From positions 1-64,000 of the forward strand of contig JANNSG010000085.1 in the NCBI GenBank assembly GCA_031402355.1: a stretch of 64,000 nucleotides of DNA. Reading direction: 5' to 3'. The stretch comes from JACMNW01 sp031402355 (lineage in GTDB: Bacteria > Pseudomonadota > Alphaproteobacteria > Rhodobacterales > Rhodobacteraceae). The translations under genes and the position numbers were made by a program. A model generated the notes under the pieces. That model was not told the DNA's origin. It searched no databases and saw only the letters and a list, made by a program, of their open reading frames with translations. This document shows positions 32,462 through 41,438 of the stretch, piece by piece (positions within the stretch are counted from its first letter, which is position 1; each line of letters starts with the position of its first letter).

Positions 32462-32506
32462 GGCAATTCGTTACGCAAATTGACAATAGATGCGCTATGA
32501 ATTGCC
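32462..32506. promoter_or_regulatory. candidate Lrp-family operator upstream of arginase
   Basis: An inverted repeat, GGCAATTC (32462-32469) and GAATTGCC (32499-32506), encloses a TTGACA (32480-32485). A shorter inverted pair, CAATT/AATTG, sits in the left part. The position between the divergent regulator and arginase starts suits autoregulation and substrate induction. A -10 box at a usual distance is not clear. Confidence 0.45.
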
Positions 32507-32546
32507 GCAAGATGTAAAGATGATTGGTCCAGTTAGGGGAACAGCT

Positions 32547-33470
32547 ATGCCAAAGACAATTCTGATCGGCGCACCGATTGATAGCGGACAGCAGCGGGCG
32601 GGTTGCCTGATGGGGCCAGCGGCCTACCGGGTGGCGGGGATTGCTGCGGCGATTCGCGACCAGGGGCACTCGGTTGAGGATTGGGGTGATCTGGCATTGG
32701 GGGATTTGCCGAAAGTCACCTGCGCCAACCCGGTTGTGCATTCGCTGGCGGAAACGGTTGGCTGGACCGAAGCGCTGATGGACCGCGTGGATGACGCGCT
32801 GTCGGGTGGTGGTTTTCCGATCATTCTGGGCGGCGATCATTCGCTGGCGCTGGGGTCGGTTGCCGGGGCTGCGGCCTATGCGGCGCGGCAGGGGCGGCCT
32901 TTGTACCTGATCTGGCTCGACGCGCATTCCGATTTCCACACAGCCCTGACCACCACATCGGGCAATCTGCATGGCACGCCGTTGGCCTATATCGCAGGGC
33001 GGGATGGCTTTGATGCCTTTCCGGCCTTTCCCGCCCCCATTCGGGCGGACCGGATTTGCCTTTATGGCATTCGGTCCGTTGATCCAGCGGAACATGCGGC
33101 TTTGCTGCAGCACGATATTGCCATCAACGACATGCGCCTTTTGGATGAACGCGGCATCGTGGCGCCCTTGCGTGAGTTTCTGGCAGCCGTGCGGGCCGAT
33201 GGCGGCATGCTGCATGTATCGTTGGACGTGGATTTTCTGGACCCGTTCATCGCCCCGGCGGTTGGCACTACGGTGCCCGGCGGCATCACATTCCGTGAGG
33301 CGCATCTGGTGATGGAACTGCTGCATGAAAGTGGCCTCGTCACATCGCTTGATCTGGTGGAATTGAACCCGTTTCTGGACGAACGCGGGAAAACCGCGCA
33401 ATTGATGGTCGATCTGGTTGGATCACTGATGGGCAAGAAGGTGTTTGACCGCCCAACAAGGAGCTCTTGA
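32547..33470 (+). CDS. rocF: arginase
   Basis: A 307-residue ureohydrolase that converts arginine to ornithine and urea. The manganese-binding motifs are complete: GGDHSLALGS, DAHSDFH and SLDVDFLDP. The start at 32547 (MPKTILIGAPID) has AGGGGA upstream, and the reading upstream of it is not family sequence. The next gene, ornithine cyclodeaminase, follows 2 bases later, so the two convert arginine through ornithine to proline. Confidence 0.93.
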   Translation: MPKTILIGAPIDSGQQRAGCLMGPAAYRVAGIAAAIRDQGHSVEDWGDLALGDLPKVTCANPVVHSLAETVGWTEALMDRVDDALSGGGFPIILGGDHSLALGSVAGAAAYAARQGRPLYLIWLDAHSDFHTALTTTSGNLHGTPLAYIAGRDGFDAFPAFPAPIRADRICLYGIRSVDPAEHAALLQHDIAINDMRLLDERGIVAPLREFLAAVRADGGMLHVSLDVDFLDPFIAPAVGTTVPGGITFREAHLVMELLHESGLVTSLDLVELNPFLDERGKTAQLMVDLVGSLMGKKVFDRPTRSS

Positions 33471-33472
33471 TC

Positions 33473-34507
33473 ATGGCATTGAACCTTGTGCCTTTTGTCA
33501 GCGTAGACAATATGATGAAGCTGGTTCTTCACCTTGGGGTCGAACGTGTGCTTCGCGATCTGGCGGAGGAAATTGAAGACGATTTCCGCCGTTGGCCGCT
33601 GTTTGACAAAACCCCGCGCGTGGCCAGCCATTCCGATGTCGGTGTTATTGAACTTATGCCCACATCCGACGGCGAGACCTATGGCTTCAAATATGTGAAC
33701 GGGCATCCGTCGAACACCAAGGCGGGATTGCAGACGGTGACGGCATTTGGCCTGCTGGCCGATGTGGCAACTGGGTACCCTGTGCTGCTGTCTGAAATGA
33801 CGATTCTGACCGCACTGCGCACGGCGGCGACATCTGCGTTGGCGGCGAAATGGCTGGCGCCAAAGGGCGCGCAGGTGATGGCCTTGATTGGCAATGGGGC
33901 GCAGGCAGAATTTCAAGCGCTGGGGTTCAAGGCGATCTGTGGAATTGCCGAAGTGCGGCTGTATGATATTGACGCGGATGCCACGCGGAAATGTGTTTCC
34001 AATCTAGCAGGTTACGGGTTGAAGCTTGTGTCTTGCACAACCCCAGAAGAAGCGATTTTGGGGGCAGATATCATCACTACGGTTACCGCTGATAAACAGT
34101 ATGCGACGATATTGACCGATAACATGGTCGGCGCGGGTGTGCATATCAATGGCGTCGGCGGCGATTGCCCGGGTAAGACGGAACTCCACCGCGATATCTT
34201 GCTGCGATCAGAAATTTTCGTGGAATATCCGCCACAAACGCGGGTAGAGGGAGAGATACAGCAACTTGCCCCTGATCATCCAGTGACCGAGCTTTGGCAA
34301 GTCATTACCGGGGCAGTGCCAGGCCGCACCGATACGCGCCAGATCACACTGTTTGATTCGGTGGGCTTTGCGGTAGAAGACTTTAGCGCCCTTCGCTATG
34401 TGCTTCATAAGGTTAAGGAAACCGGGCTTTACGACAATCTGGACATGATCGCAGACCCGGACGATCCGCGCGATTTGTTTGGGATGCTGCTGAGGGCTGC
34501 GAAATAG
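33473..34507 (+). CDS. ocd: ornithine cyclodeaminase
   Basis: A 344-residue member of the OCD/mu-crystallin family. The NAD-binding glycine-rich strand (MALIGNGAQAEFQALGF) and the catalytic region GVHINGVGGDCPGKTEL are clear. It converts ornithine directly to proline with NH3 release and needs NAD. An AGGAG sequence lies 9 bases before the ATG. It forms an operon with arginase and ends at a strong terminator. Confidence 0.92.
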   Translation: MALNLVPFVSVDNMMKLVLHLGVERVLRDLAEEIEDDFRRWPLFDKTPRVASHSDVGVIELMPTSDGETYGFKYVNGHPSNTKAGLQTVTAFGLLADVATGYPVLLSEMTILTALRTAATSALAAKWLAPKGAQVMALIGNGAQAEFQALGFKAICGIAEVRLYDIDADATRKCVSNLAGYGLKLVSCTTPEEAILGADIITTVTADKQYATILTDNMVGAGVHINGVGGDCPGKTELHRDILLRSEIFVEYPPQTRVEGEIQQLAPDHPVTELWQVITGAVPGRTDTRQITLFDSVGFAVEDFSALRYVLHKVKETGLYDNLDMIADPDDPRDLFGMLLRAAK

Positions 34508-34518
34508 AGGCCCAGACG

Positions 34519-34539
34519 GGGGTGCAGGCATTGCACCCC
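34519..34539 (+). terminator. terminator after ocd
   Basis: A perfect 8-bp stem, GGGGTGCA / TGCACCCC, with a GGCAT loop, 11 bases after the ocd stop. The 3' arm overlaps the -35 box of the gyrA promoter. Confidence 0.75.
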
Positions 34540-34560
34540 ATATGCAGGATGCGCTATACT
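34531..34560 (+). promoter_or_regulatory. probable sigma-70 promoter of gyrA
   Basis: TTGCAC (34531-34536) and TATACT (34555-34560), separated by 18 bases. The distance to the gyrA start suits an untranslated leader of about 37 bases. Confidence 0.6.
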
Positions 34561-34604
34561 GAAACCAGCTAAATCTAGCGGTTTCCCAGAAAAGAGCGCG
34601 TGTT

Positions 34605-37328
34605 TTGTCCGACGAGCCAGAAGATATTGAGAACGCAGACGAAATTCCTGTGCGCGCGCACCATGATGGCCCGCAGGTAAACATCGTTGATGAGATGAAA
34701 ACGGCCTATCTCGATTACGCGATGAGCGTGATTGTCAGCCGCGCTATTCCCGACCTGCGTGATGGCTTGAAACCGGTGCACCGCCGCATTTTGTTTGCGA
34801 TGCATGAGGTCGGCAACACGCCCGACAAGCCTTACCGCAAATCTTCGCGTCCCGTGGCCGATACGATGGGCAAATATCACCCACATGGCGATAGCGCGAT
34901 TTACGACGCGCTGGTGCGGATGGCGCAGCCCTTTTCGATGTCTTTGGTGCTGCTGGATGGGCAGGGCAATTTCGGGTCGATGGACGGCGATCCTGCGGCG
35001 GCGTTTCGTTATACCGAAGTGCGGATGGACAAGCCGGCGTTGTTCTTGCTGGCAGATATCGACAAGGATACCGTTGATTATCAAGACAATTATGATGGCA
35101 AAGACCGCGAGCCTACGGTTTTGCCCGCGCGCTACCCCAATATGCTGGTCAATGGGGCCGAAGGTATTGCGGTGGGCATGGCCACGCGCATTCCGCCACA
35201 TAACCTTGGCGAAGTGATCGACGGCGCGCTGGCGATGATCGATAACCCCGATATTTCGACTGAGGCGTTGATGGAGATTATTCCCGCCCCGGATTTCCCG
35301 ACCGGGGCCACGATCCTGGGGCGGTCAGGGGCGCGCAAGGCCTATCTGGAGGGCCGGGGTTCGGTGATTATCCGTGCAAAGACGCATATGGAGGAAATCC
35401 GCAAAGACCGCTGGGCCATCGTTGTGGACGAGATGCCCTATCAGGTGAACAAGGCGCGGATGATTGAAACGATCGCGGATCTTGTGCGGGAAAAGCGGCT
35501 GGAAGGCATAGCGCATATTCAGGACGAATCTGACCGGATTGGCGTGCGGGTAGTGATTGAACTGAAGCGCGACGCGACGGCAGATGTGGTCTTGAACCAA
35601 TTGTTCCGGTTCACGCCGCTGCAAACCAGCTTTGCCTGCAATATGCTGGCGCTGAACGGGGGGCGGCCTGAAACGCTTACCCTGCGCAATTTTCTGTATT
35701 ATTTCATTGTGTTCCGCGAAGAAGTTGTCGCAAGGCGCACGGCGTTTGAACTGCGCAAAGCGCGCGAACGCAGCCATATCCTGTGCGGTTTGGCGGTGGC
35801 AGTGTCCAACGTGGATGAAGTGGTAGCAACCATCAGGTCCTCTGCCGATCCGGCAGAGGCGCGCGAGCGGTTGATGACGCGGCGCTGGCCTGCGGGCGAA
35901 ATCATTCCGTTTATCAAGCTGATAGACGATCCAAGTCATCCGGTGAACGAAGACGGCACTTACAATCTGTCGGAAATTCAGGCGCGGGCGATCCTTGAAC
36001 TGCGCTTGCAGCGGTTGACGGCGTTGGGGGTGAAGGAAATCACCGACGAATTGCTGGAACTGGCCGGTAAGATACAGGATTATCTGGATATTCTGGGCTC
36101 ACGCGACCGGATCATGGCAATTATTTCCGATGAACTCCGCGAAGTGCGGGCGCTGTTCGCGGTGCCGCGCAGGACCGAAATTGTTGACTGGTCCGGCGAC
36201 ATGGAAGACGAAGATCTGATCGAGCGCGAGGATATGGTGGTGACCATCACCTCTGGCGGCTACATCAAGCGCACGCCATTGGCGGAGTTCCGTAGCCAAC
36301 GGCGCGGCGGCAAGGGTCTGGCGTCAATGGCCACCAAGGAAGATGATGTTGTGACCACGTTGTTTGTGGCCAATACGCATACCCAGCTGTTGTTCTTCAC
36401 TACGGATGGCATGGTTTACAAACTGAAAACATGGCGGCTGCCGCTTGCGGGACGGCAAGCCAAGGGCAAGGCGATGATCAACATTCTGCCGATAGAGCAA
36501 GGCGTTTCTATTGCCGCGCTGATGCCGGTGGATGCACCCGAGGAAGACTGGGATAACCTGCAGATTGTGTTTGCCACATCGGACGGTGATGTGCGCCAGA
36601 ACGATCTGTCAGATTTCACCAATGTCATGCGCAACGGCAAGATTGCGATGAAATTGCCGGACGGGGTGACGCTGGTGAATGCAGCAATTGCTGATGAAAA
36701 TGATGATGTTATGCTGGTAACCTCAAGTGGGCGGGCAATCCGTTTTCCGACCACTGAAATTCGCGTGTTCAAAAGCCGGGGGTCAACCGGAGTGCGCGGA
36801 ATCAGGCTGCAAGGGGCGGATAAGGTGGTGTCGATGGCGATCATCCGGCATTTCGAGGCAGAGCCGGCAGAGCGTGTGGCCTATCTGAAGATGCGGCGCG
36901 CGCAGGAAGGCGTGCTTGATGATGCGGCCGAGGCAGATGAGGATGACGACAGCGTGGAGGCGGGCCAGTTGCCGCTGGAACGCTTTGCCGAAATGTCGGC
37001 GATTGAGGATTTGATCCTGACCATCACCGCAGCGGGCGCTGGCAAGCTGTCGTCCAGCCATGATTATCCGGTGCGGGGCCGTGGGGGCATGGGTGTCAAG
37101 GCGATGGACGGCGCCATGCGGGGCGGGCCGTTGGTGGCCAGTTTCCCGGTGGAATTGACCGATCAGATCATGCTGGCCACGTCGACCGGGCAATCCATCC
37201 GGGTGCCGGTGGAGCAGATCTCATTCCGGTCGCGGTCGGCGGGCGGGGTCAAGGTGTTCAACACGGGTGGTGACGAGGAAGTGGTGTCGGTTGCGAGAAT
37301 TGCAGATCAGGGAGATGAGGAGGCTTAA
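34605..37328 (+). CDS. gyrA: DNA gyrase subunit A
   Basis: A 907-residue gyrase subunit that cuts and rejoins DNA during negative supercoiling. The N-terminal block YLDYAMSVIVSRAIPDLRDG, the quinolone-resistance region (HPHGDSAIYDALVRMAQ, with wild-type Ser and Asp), the catalytic Tyr in AFRYTEVRM, and the C-terminal GyrA-box QRRGGKG are all present. The GyrA-box distinguishes it from ParC. The start is a TTG at 34605 by position; no in-frame ATG occurs until MKTAYLDYAM. The gene is long relative to E. coli because of acidic insertions near the C-terminus. Confidence 0.95.
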   Translation: MSDEPEDIENADEIPVRAHHDGPQVNIVDEMKTAYLDYAMSVIVSRAIPDLRDGLKPVHRRILFAMHEVGNTPDKPYRKSSRPVADTMGKYHPHGDSAIYDALVRMAQPFSMSLVLLDGQGNFGSMDGDPAAAFRYTEVRMDKPALFLLADIDKDTVDYQDNYDGKDREPTVLPARYPNMLVNGAEGIAVGMATRIPPHNLGEVIDGALAMIDNPDISTEALMEIIPAPDFPTGATILGRSGARKAYLEGRGSVIIRAKTHMEEIRKDRWAIVVDEMPYQVNKARMIETIADLVREKRLEGIAHIQDESDRIGVRVVIELKRDATADVVLNQLFRFTPLQTSFACNMLALNGGRPETLTLRNFLYYFIVFREEVVARRTAFELRKARERSHILCGLAVAVSNVDEVVATIRSSADPAEARERLMTRRWPAGEIIPFIKLIDDPSHPVNEDGTYNLSEIQARAILELRLQRLTALGVKEITDELLELAGKIQDYLDILGSRDRIMAIISDELREVRALFAVPRRTEIVDWSGDMEDEDLIEREDMVVTITSGGYIKRTPLAEFRSQRRGGKGLASMATKEDDVVTTLFVANTHTQLLFFTTDGMVYKLKTWRLPLAGRQAKGKAMINILPIEQGVSIAALMPVDAPEEDWDNLQIVFATSDGDVRQNDLSDFTNVMRNGKIAMKLPDGVTLVNAAIADENDDVMLVTSSGRAIRFPTTEIRVFKSRGSTGVRGIRLQGADKVVSMAIIRHFEAEPAERVAYLKMRRAQEGVLDDAAEADEDDDSVEAGQLPLERFAEMSAIEDLILTITAAGAGKLSSSHDYPVRGRGGMGVKAMDGAMRGGPLVASFPVELTDQIMLATSTGQSIRVPVEQISFRSRSAGGVKVFNTGGDEEVVSVARIADQGDEEA

Positions 37329-37336
37329 GTGTTTGC

Positions 37337-37681
37337 ATGGCATTTACTGACGATGATCTGGACCTGCAATCGCGCACCCGCGAGGCCTTGTTGCGATCAG
37401 GAAAGCCTATATCTTATGGGGCTTTAGCGCGGGCACTTGATGTGCCGTTGCCGGGCGCGATAGCGAAGGTCGCGGCAGCACTGGAGGCCTTGATGCGTCA
37501 GGACATGACCGACGACAAACCGTTTGTCGCGGCACTGTGCGAAGGCAAATTGTCGGACGGCTTGCCCGCACTTGGCTTTTTTCAGATGGCCGCTGAATTG
37601 GGCCGCTACACCGGCCCCGCGACCGGCCCGGAAGCCAAAGCTTTCGTAGACGAGCAACGCCGGTTGCTGCTGCTGCGTTAA
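37337..37681 (+). CDS. small hypothetical protein downstream of gyrA
   Basis: A 114-residue, mostly helical protein with no motif I can assign. The N-terminal half (LQSRTREALLRSGKPISYGALARALDVPLPGAIAKVAAALEALMRQD) has the length and spacing of a winged-helix-like fold, but the match is weak. It begins 8 bases after the gyrA stop on the same strand, so it is probably co-transcribed with gyrA. Confidence 0.65.
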   Translation: MAFTDDDLDLQSRTREALLRSGKPISYGALARALDVPLPGAIAKVAAALEALMRQDMTDDKPFVAALCEGKLSDGLPALGFFQMAAELGRYTGPATGPEAKAFVDEQRRLLLLR

Positions 37682-37774
37682 CCGATTCACCAATTAACCC
37701 ATTGTTATATCAAAGCTTTATTTACCCACCCGGATTTGCGATAGCAAGGCCGGGCGATGCTGGGTTGCATAGCC

Positions 37775-37793
37775 TGAGGTGTGTTCAACCTCA
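37775..37793. promoter_or_regulatory. small inverted repeat upstream of the outer membrane-like protein
   Basis: TGAGGT (37775-37780) and ACCTCA (37788-37793), 6-bp arms with a 7-base spacer, lie 28 bases before the preferred start. It could be an operator or a 5' hairpin; nothing more is supported. Confidence 0.35.
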
Positions 37794-37820
37794 ATGTGTA
37801 ACAAATTGTATGGGTGTTTC

Positions 37821-38585
37821 ATGTTTTCAAAATTTGCAATTCTCGCTGTCGCGGCTGCGTTGGCTGTGCAATCCGGCCCTTCCGCCGCAGACAGCCTGGG
37901 CTTTCGCTTTGCCGATGTGATGATCGGCGGGCAATCGACGCAAGGCGATCTGCAAAGCACGGTGAGGGCAACCGCAGATTTTGCCATCACCCAAAACCAT
38001 GGCCTGCAACTGGACCTGGGTGTTGTGGGATATGGGTCGGACTATCTGGGTCAGATCGACGGCCATCTTTACATGGCACCCAATGAAACCGCGAAATACG
38101 GGCTTTATTTCAGCCTGGCCGACATGAACGGGCGCGAGGCGACAATCGGCACTGTCGGCGTTGAGGCGATGTTTGCGCTTTCGGACAGCACCACACTGCA
38201 TGGCCGTGCGGGGCTGGGCATGTCGATGCCGGGCAATGCCGAATTCATCACCGCGTCGGCAGGGTTGGCGCAAGCAATCGGCGATCAGGTGGCCTTGCTT
38301 GCCGATGTGACGGTTACCGAATTTGATGAAGCGTCCTTTAGCGCTGTCGGATCGTCCATCCGGCTGGGGATCAGCTATCAGCCCCAAGCGCGGCCCTGGG
38401 AGATCTATGCTGGTCTGACGCGCGATGGACTGACCGGCCGTGACGCCGCCGGGTTTGAAACCCGTGCAGAACTGGGCTTTACCCTGCATCTGGGTGCCGG
38501 AGGCGGTGCCAAGCGCAGCCTTGCCACGCGCGGATTTGTCAGCCCGCAACCGCTTGATCCGCTTTTGCGGCGCGGTTTGTTCTAG
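37821..38585 (+). CDS. exported protein, likely outer membrane beta-barrel
   Basis: A 254-residue protein with a signal peptide (MFSKFAILAVAAALAVQSGPSAADS) and an amphipathic, aromatic-rich pattern with alternating polar and apolar residues, ending near a hydrophobic strand. This suggests a small outer membrane barrel, but I cannot name a family. The ATG at 37821 gives the cleanest signal peptide; an in-frame ATG at 37794 would add nine residues. It is upstream of DoxX, with two small hairpins (38637-38651 and nearby) in the gap. Confidence 0.6.
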   Translation: MFSKFAILAVAAALAVQSGPSAADSLGFRFADVMIGGQSTQGDLQSTVRATADFAITQNHGLQLDLGVVGYGSDYLGQIDGHLYMAPNETAKYGLYFSLADMNGREATIGTVGVEAMFALSDSTTLHGRAGLGMSMPGNAEFITASAGLAQAIGDQVALLADVTVTEFDEASFSAVGSSIRLGISYQPQARPWEIYAGLTRDGLTGRDAAGFETRAELGFTLHLGAGGGAKRSLATRGFVSPQPLDPLLRRGLF

Positions 38586-38736
38586 ACCTGGGCTATCCCT
38601 GAGCTATCAAACTGGCTGCGGGGATTGTGCGTTGATGCAGGGAAACCCTGCGGCTGTAAGTGTTCTACAGCAAGTCAATCCGGGCTATCATGAACGGGCC
38701 CCCGGCAAGAGGGGTTTTGGGAAACGAGACCACATC

Positions 38737-39111
38737 ATGGATCAACTGACAAAATACGCGCCGCTGATTGCCCGCATCTTTCTGGGCGCAATGTTCATTC
38801 CCGCCGGCCTGATGAAAATGGGCGATGTTGCCGGATTTGCCGGTTACATGTCCTCTGGTGGGGTACCTGGTATCCTTGCCTGGCCGGCGATTCTGTTCGA
38901 ACTGGCCTTGGGGGCTTCGATGCTTCTAGGCTTCAAGGCACGGCCAATGGCCCTGCTGGGCGCGGGGTTTTGTGTGTTGACGGCACTGCTGTACCATTTT
39001 GTGCCTGCTGATCAGATACAGATGACCATGGCCTTCAAGAACTTTGCAATTGCGGGCGGCTTCTTGATGATATTTGCCCATGGGGCCGGGGCAGTCGCGC
39101 TGGACAAGTAG
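38737..39111 (+). CDS. DoxX-family membrane protein
   Basis: A 124-residue protein with four predicted transmembrane helices: ARIFLGAMFIPAGL, PGILAWPAILFELALGASMLLGF, PMALLGAGFCVLTALLYHF, and NFAIAGGFLMIFAHGAGAV. DoxX-family proteins are terminal-oxidase-associated or redox-linked membrane proteins whose precise functions vary. Start chosen at the ATG of MDQLTKYAP. A hairpin follows at 39120. Confidence 0.85.
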   Translation: MDQLTKYAPLIARIFLGAMFIPAGLMKMGDVAGFAGYMSSGGVPGILAWPAILFELALGASMLLGFKARPMALLGAGFCVLTALLYHFVPADQIQMTMAFKNFAIAGGFLMIFAHGAGAVALDK

Positions 39112-39119
39112 GCTGTGGC

Positions 39120-39139
39120 GGTGGGGGCCATCCCCCACC
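39120..39139 (+). terminator. hairpin after the DoxX gene
   Basis: A perfect 8-bp stem, GGTGGGGG / CCCCCACC, with a CCAT loop, 8 bases past the DoxX stop. Only a pyrimidine-rich tail follows, so termination is likely but incomplete. Confidence 0.55.
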
Positions 39140-39180
39140 CTGCCCTTCCCTTTGCAGCAAAAACGCCCTACATCGCGGGG

Positions 39181-40533
39181 ATGAGCGACACTCTTCATAT
39201 CGTCGGCGGCGGCATGGCCGGATCAGAAGCTGCATGGCAAGCGGCGAACATGGGTATCACTGTGGTGATCCACGAAATGCGGCCTGCTGTTGGCACTTTC
39301 GCCCACCGCACCGGGCATTTCGCGGAAATGGTCTGTTCGAATTCGTTCCGGTCCGATGATGACGAACGCAATGCCGTGGGTTTGCTGCATTGGGAAATGC
39401 GGGCAGCCGGTGGCCTGATCATGGAAATGGCGGAGGCTCACAAACTGCCTGCAGGCGGTGCGCTGGCGGTGGACCGTGATCCCTTTGCCGCTGCAGTCAC
39501 CGAACGTTTGTTGGCGCATCCGTTGATTTCTGTTTCTTATGAAGAAGTTACCTCCCTTCCCTCAAGTGGATCGTGGATCATCGCGACCGGGCCTTTGACA
39601 TCGGGGGCTTTGGCAGAGGCGATCAAGCTTGAGACCGGGGCAGAGGCATTGGCGTTTTTCGATGCAATCGCACCGATTGTTTATGCGGACACGGTGGATA
39701 TGTCAGTGGCGTGGATGCAGTCACGCTATGACAAGGGCGAAACGGCGGAAGAACAGACCGCCTACATGAACTGCCCGATGACCAAGGATCAGTATTATGC
39801 CTTCATTGATGCGCTTTTGGCGGCAGAGAAGACCGAATTTCATGAGGGCGAAACGGCGGGATATTTCGATGGCTGCCTACCGATTGAGGTGATGGCAGAA
39901 CGAGGCCGTGAAACGCTGCGTTTTGGACCAATGAAACCGGTTGGGTTGACGGATGCCCATGGCGGGCCAAAGCCCTATGCGGTGGTGCAGTTGCGCCGGG
40001 ACAACAAGCTGGGCACGCTTTACAATATGGTCGGCTTTCAGACCAAGATGAAGTATGGCGCGCAAACTGCTGTTTTCAAAATGATACCAGGGTTGCAGGA
40101 TGCAAATTTTGCGCGTCTTGGCGGTATTCATCGCAACACATTCCTGAATTCGCCCACTGTGCTGGATGATCAGATGCGGTTGACGTCGCGCCCAAATATT
40201 CGCTTTGCGGGGCAAGTGACCGGCGTTGAAGGCTATGTTGAAAGCGCCGCCATGGGGTTGCTCGCGGGGCGGATGGCCGCTGCGGAGCTGCTGGGAGGTG
40301 TCTTGCCCGCGCCCCCACCGGATACTGCGATGGGCGCGCTGATCACGCATATCACCGGCGGCGCAGAGGCGAAGACGTTTCAGCCGATGAACGTGAACTT
40401 CGGGCTGTTTCCGCCGATCGAGGCCAAAGGCGGACGAAAAGGGCGCAAAGACCGCTACAAAGCCTATACCGACCGGGCGAAAGAAGCGTTTGGTGGGTGG
40501 CTTGCACAGCAGGCAGCGACGGATGCGGCCTGA
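39181..40533 (+). CDS. trmFO: methylenetetrahydrofolate-tRNA-(uracil-54 C5)-methyltransferase
   Basis: A 450-residue flavoprotein that makes ribothymidine at position 54 of tRNA with methylene-THF as carbon donor. The FAD-binding HIVGGGMAGSEAAWQAAN at the N-terminus, VCSNSFRSDD, and the C-terminal NVNFGLFPPIE are diagnostic. Alphaproteobacteria of this group use TrmFO rather than TrmA. I chose the ATG at 39181 because the upstream reading contains the hairpin. It overlaps gluQ by 11 bases. Confidence 0.93.
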   Translation: MSDTLHIVGGGMAGSEAAWQAANMGITVVIHEMRPAVGTFAHRTGHFAEMVCSNSFRSDDDERNAVGLLHWEMRAAGGLIMEMAEAHKLPAGGALAVDRDPFAAAVTERLLAHPLISVSYEEVTSLPSSGSWIIATGPLTSGALAEAIKLETGAEALAFFDAIAPIVYADTVDMSVAWMQSRYDKGETAEEQTAYMNCPMTKDQYYAFIDALLAAEKTEFHEGETAGYFDGCLPIEVMAERGRETLRFGPMKPVGLTDAHGGPKPYAVVQLRRDNKLGTLYNMVGFQTKMKYGAQTAVFKMIPGLQDANFARLGGIHRNTFLNSPTVLDDQMRLTSRPNIRFAGQVTGVEGYVESAAMGLLAGRMAAAELLGGVLPAPPPDTAMGALITHITGGAEAKTFQPMNVNFGLFPPIEAKGGRKGRKDRYKAYTDRAKEAFGGWLAQQAATDAA

Positions 40534-41386
40534 CTACCGCACCCGATTTGCCCCTTCGCCAACCGGGCCGTTGCATCTGGGGCATGCTTATTCAGCGCTG
40601 GTGGCCGAAGATCGGGCACGCCGTTCAAGTGGCGCGTTCCTTTTGCGCATCGAAGATACCGATACCGCCCGCTGCCGCCCCGAATATGAAGCGGCGATCC
40701 ATGACATCCTGGGCTGGTTGGGCTTGCGCTGGCAGCCCCCGGTCCTGCGACAGTCCGATCATCTGGCAAGATACCGGGCCGCTTTGGGCACCTTGATCGA
40801 CGCAGGTCTATGCTACCCTTGCGCATGCAGCCGCAGTGATATCCGCGCGGCTTTCAGCGCACCGCAAGAAAGTGCCGGGCATTTCGGGCCTGATGACCCG
40901 ATCTATCCGGGCACATGCCGGGGCCGGGGAATGGCGGGTATGACCGGCGGCCATGCGGTACGGCTGGATATTGCAAAGGCGATAGCCCTGCTTGGCGATG
41001 TGGGGCAATTGACGGTGACGGAAACCGGCCCTGACCGGGCGGGCGTCTGGCCGTTGCGGCGGGGTGAACTGATCGACCAGATCGGTGATGTGGTTTTGGC
41101 GCGGCGCGATACCGGTATTGCCGCCTATCATCTGGCAGTTGTTGTGGATGATGCAGCGCAGGGCATCACCGAAGTGGTTCGGGGCGCGGATATTTTCGAG
41201 GCCACAAAACTGCACCGCTTGTTGCAGGCGCTGCTGAAGTTGCCTGTGCCAGACTATCATCATCATTCCCTGATCCGAGATGATCAGGGCAAGCGGTTGG
41301 CAAAGCGTGATGATGCGCGGGCGTTGTCGAAATTCCGGGCCGATGGGGCAACGCCTGAGGATATTCGGCGGCTGGTGGGGCTGTAG
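40523..41386 (+). CDS. gluQ: tRNA glutamyl-Q(34) synthetase
   Basis: A 287-residue truncated relative of glutamyl-tRNA synthetase that glutamylates queuosine at the wobble position of tRNA-Asp. The catalytic HLGH (after RFAPSPTGPL) and the KMSKS-like GKRLAKRDDA are present; the anticodon-binding domain is absent. A cysteine pair in the zinc-binding region (CYPCACSRSD) is typical of the family. It overlaps trmFO, so two tRNA modification enzymes are translationally linked. Confidence 0.9.
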   Translation: MRPDYRTRFAPSPTGPLHLGHAYSALVAEDRARRSSGAFLLRIEDTDTARCRPEYEAAIHDILGWLGLRWQPPVLRQSDHLARYRAALGTLIDAGLCYPCACSRSDIRAAFSAPQESAGHFGPDDPIYPGTCRGRGMAGMTGGHAVRLDIAKAIALLGDVGQLTVTETGPDRAGVWPLRRGELIDQIGDVVLARRDTGIAAYHLAVVVDDAAQGITEVVRGADIFEATKLHRLLQALLKLPVPDYHHHSLIRDDQGKRLAKRDDARALSKFRADGATPEDIRRLVGL

Positions 41387-41389
41387 GCG

Positions 41390-41434
41390 AAAATCCTTCT
41401 GAAAGATTTTTACAAGAGTTTTCTGAAAACTTTT
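41390..41434. terminator. tandem CTGA-loop hairpins between gluQ and hisI
   Basis: Two AT-rich hairpins in a row: 41390-41410 (AAAAT-C-CTT / AAGATTTT, one bulge) and 41414-41434 (AGTTTT / AAAACT). Both close around CTGA. They lie between convergent gluQ and hisI, and the second has a TTTT tail on the plus strand, so they probably terminate both. Confidence 0.65.
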
Positions 41435-41438
41435 GGTG

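Noticed and set aside
37794..37820. Longer N-terminus (MCNKLYGCF) for the outer membrane-like protein
   Set aside because: It places extra residues with two cysteines before an already complete signal peptide, so 37821 is preferred.
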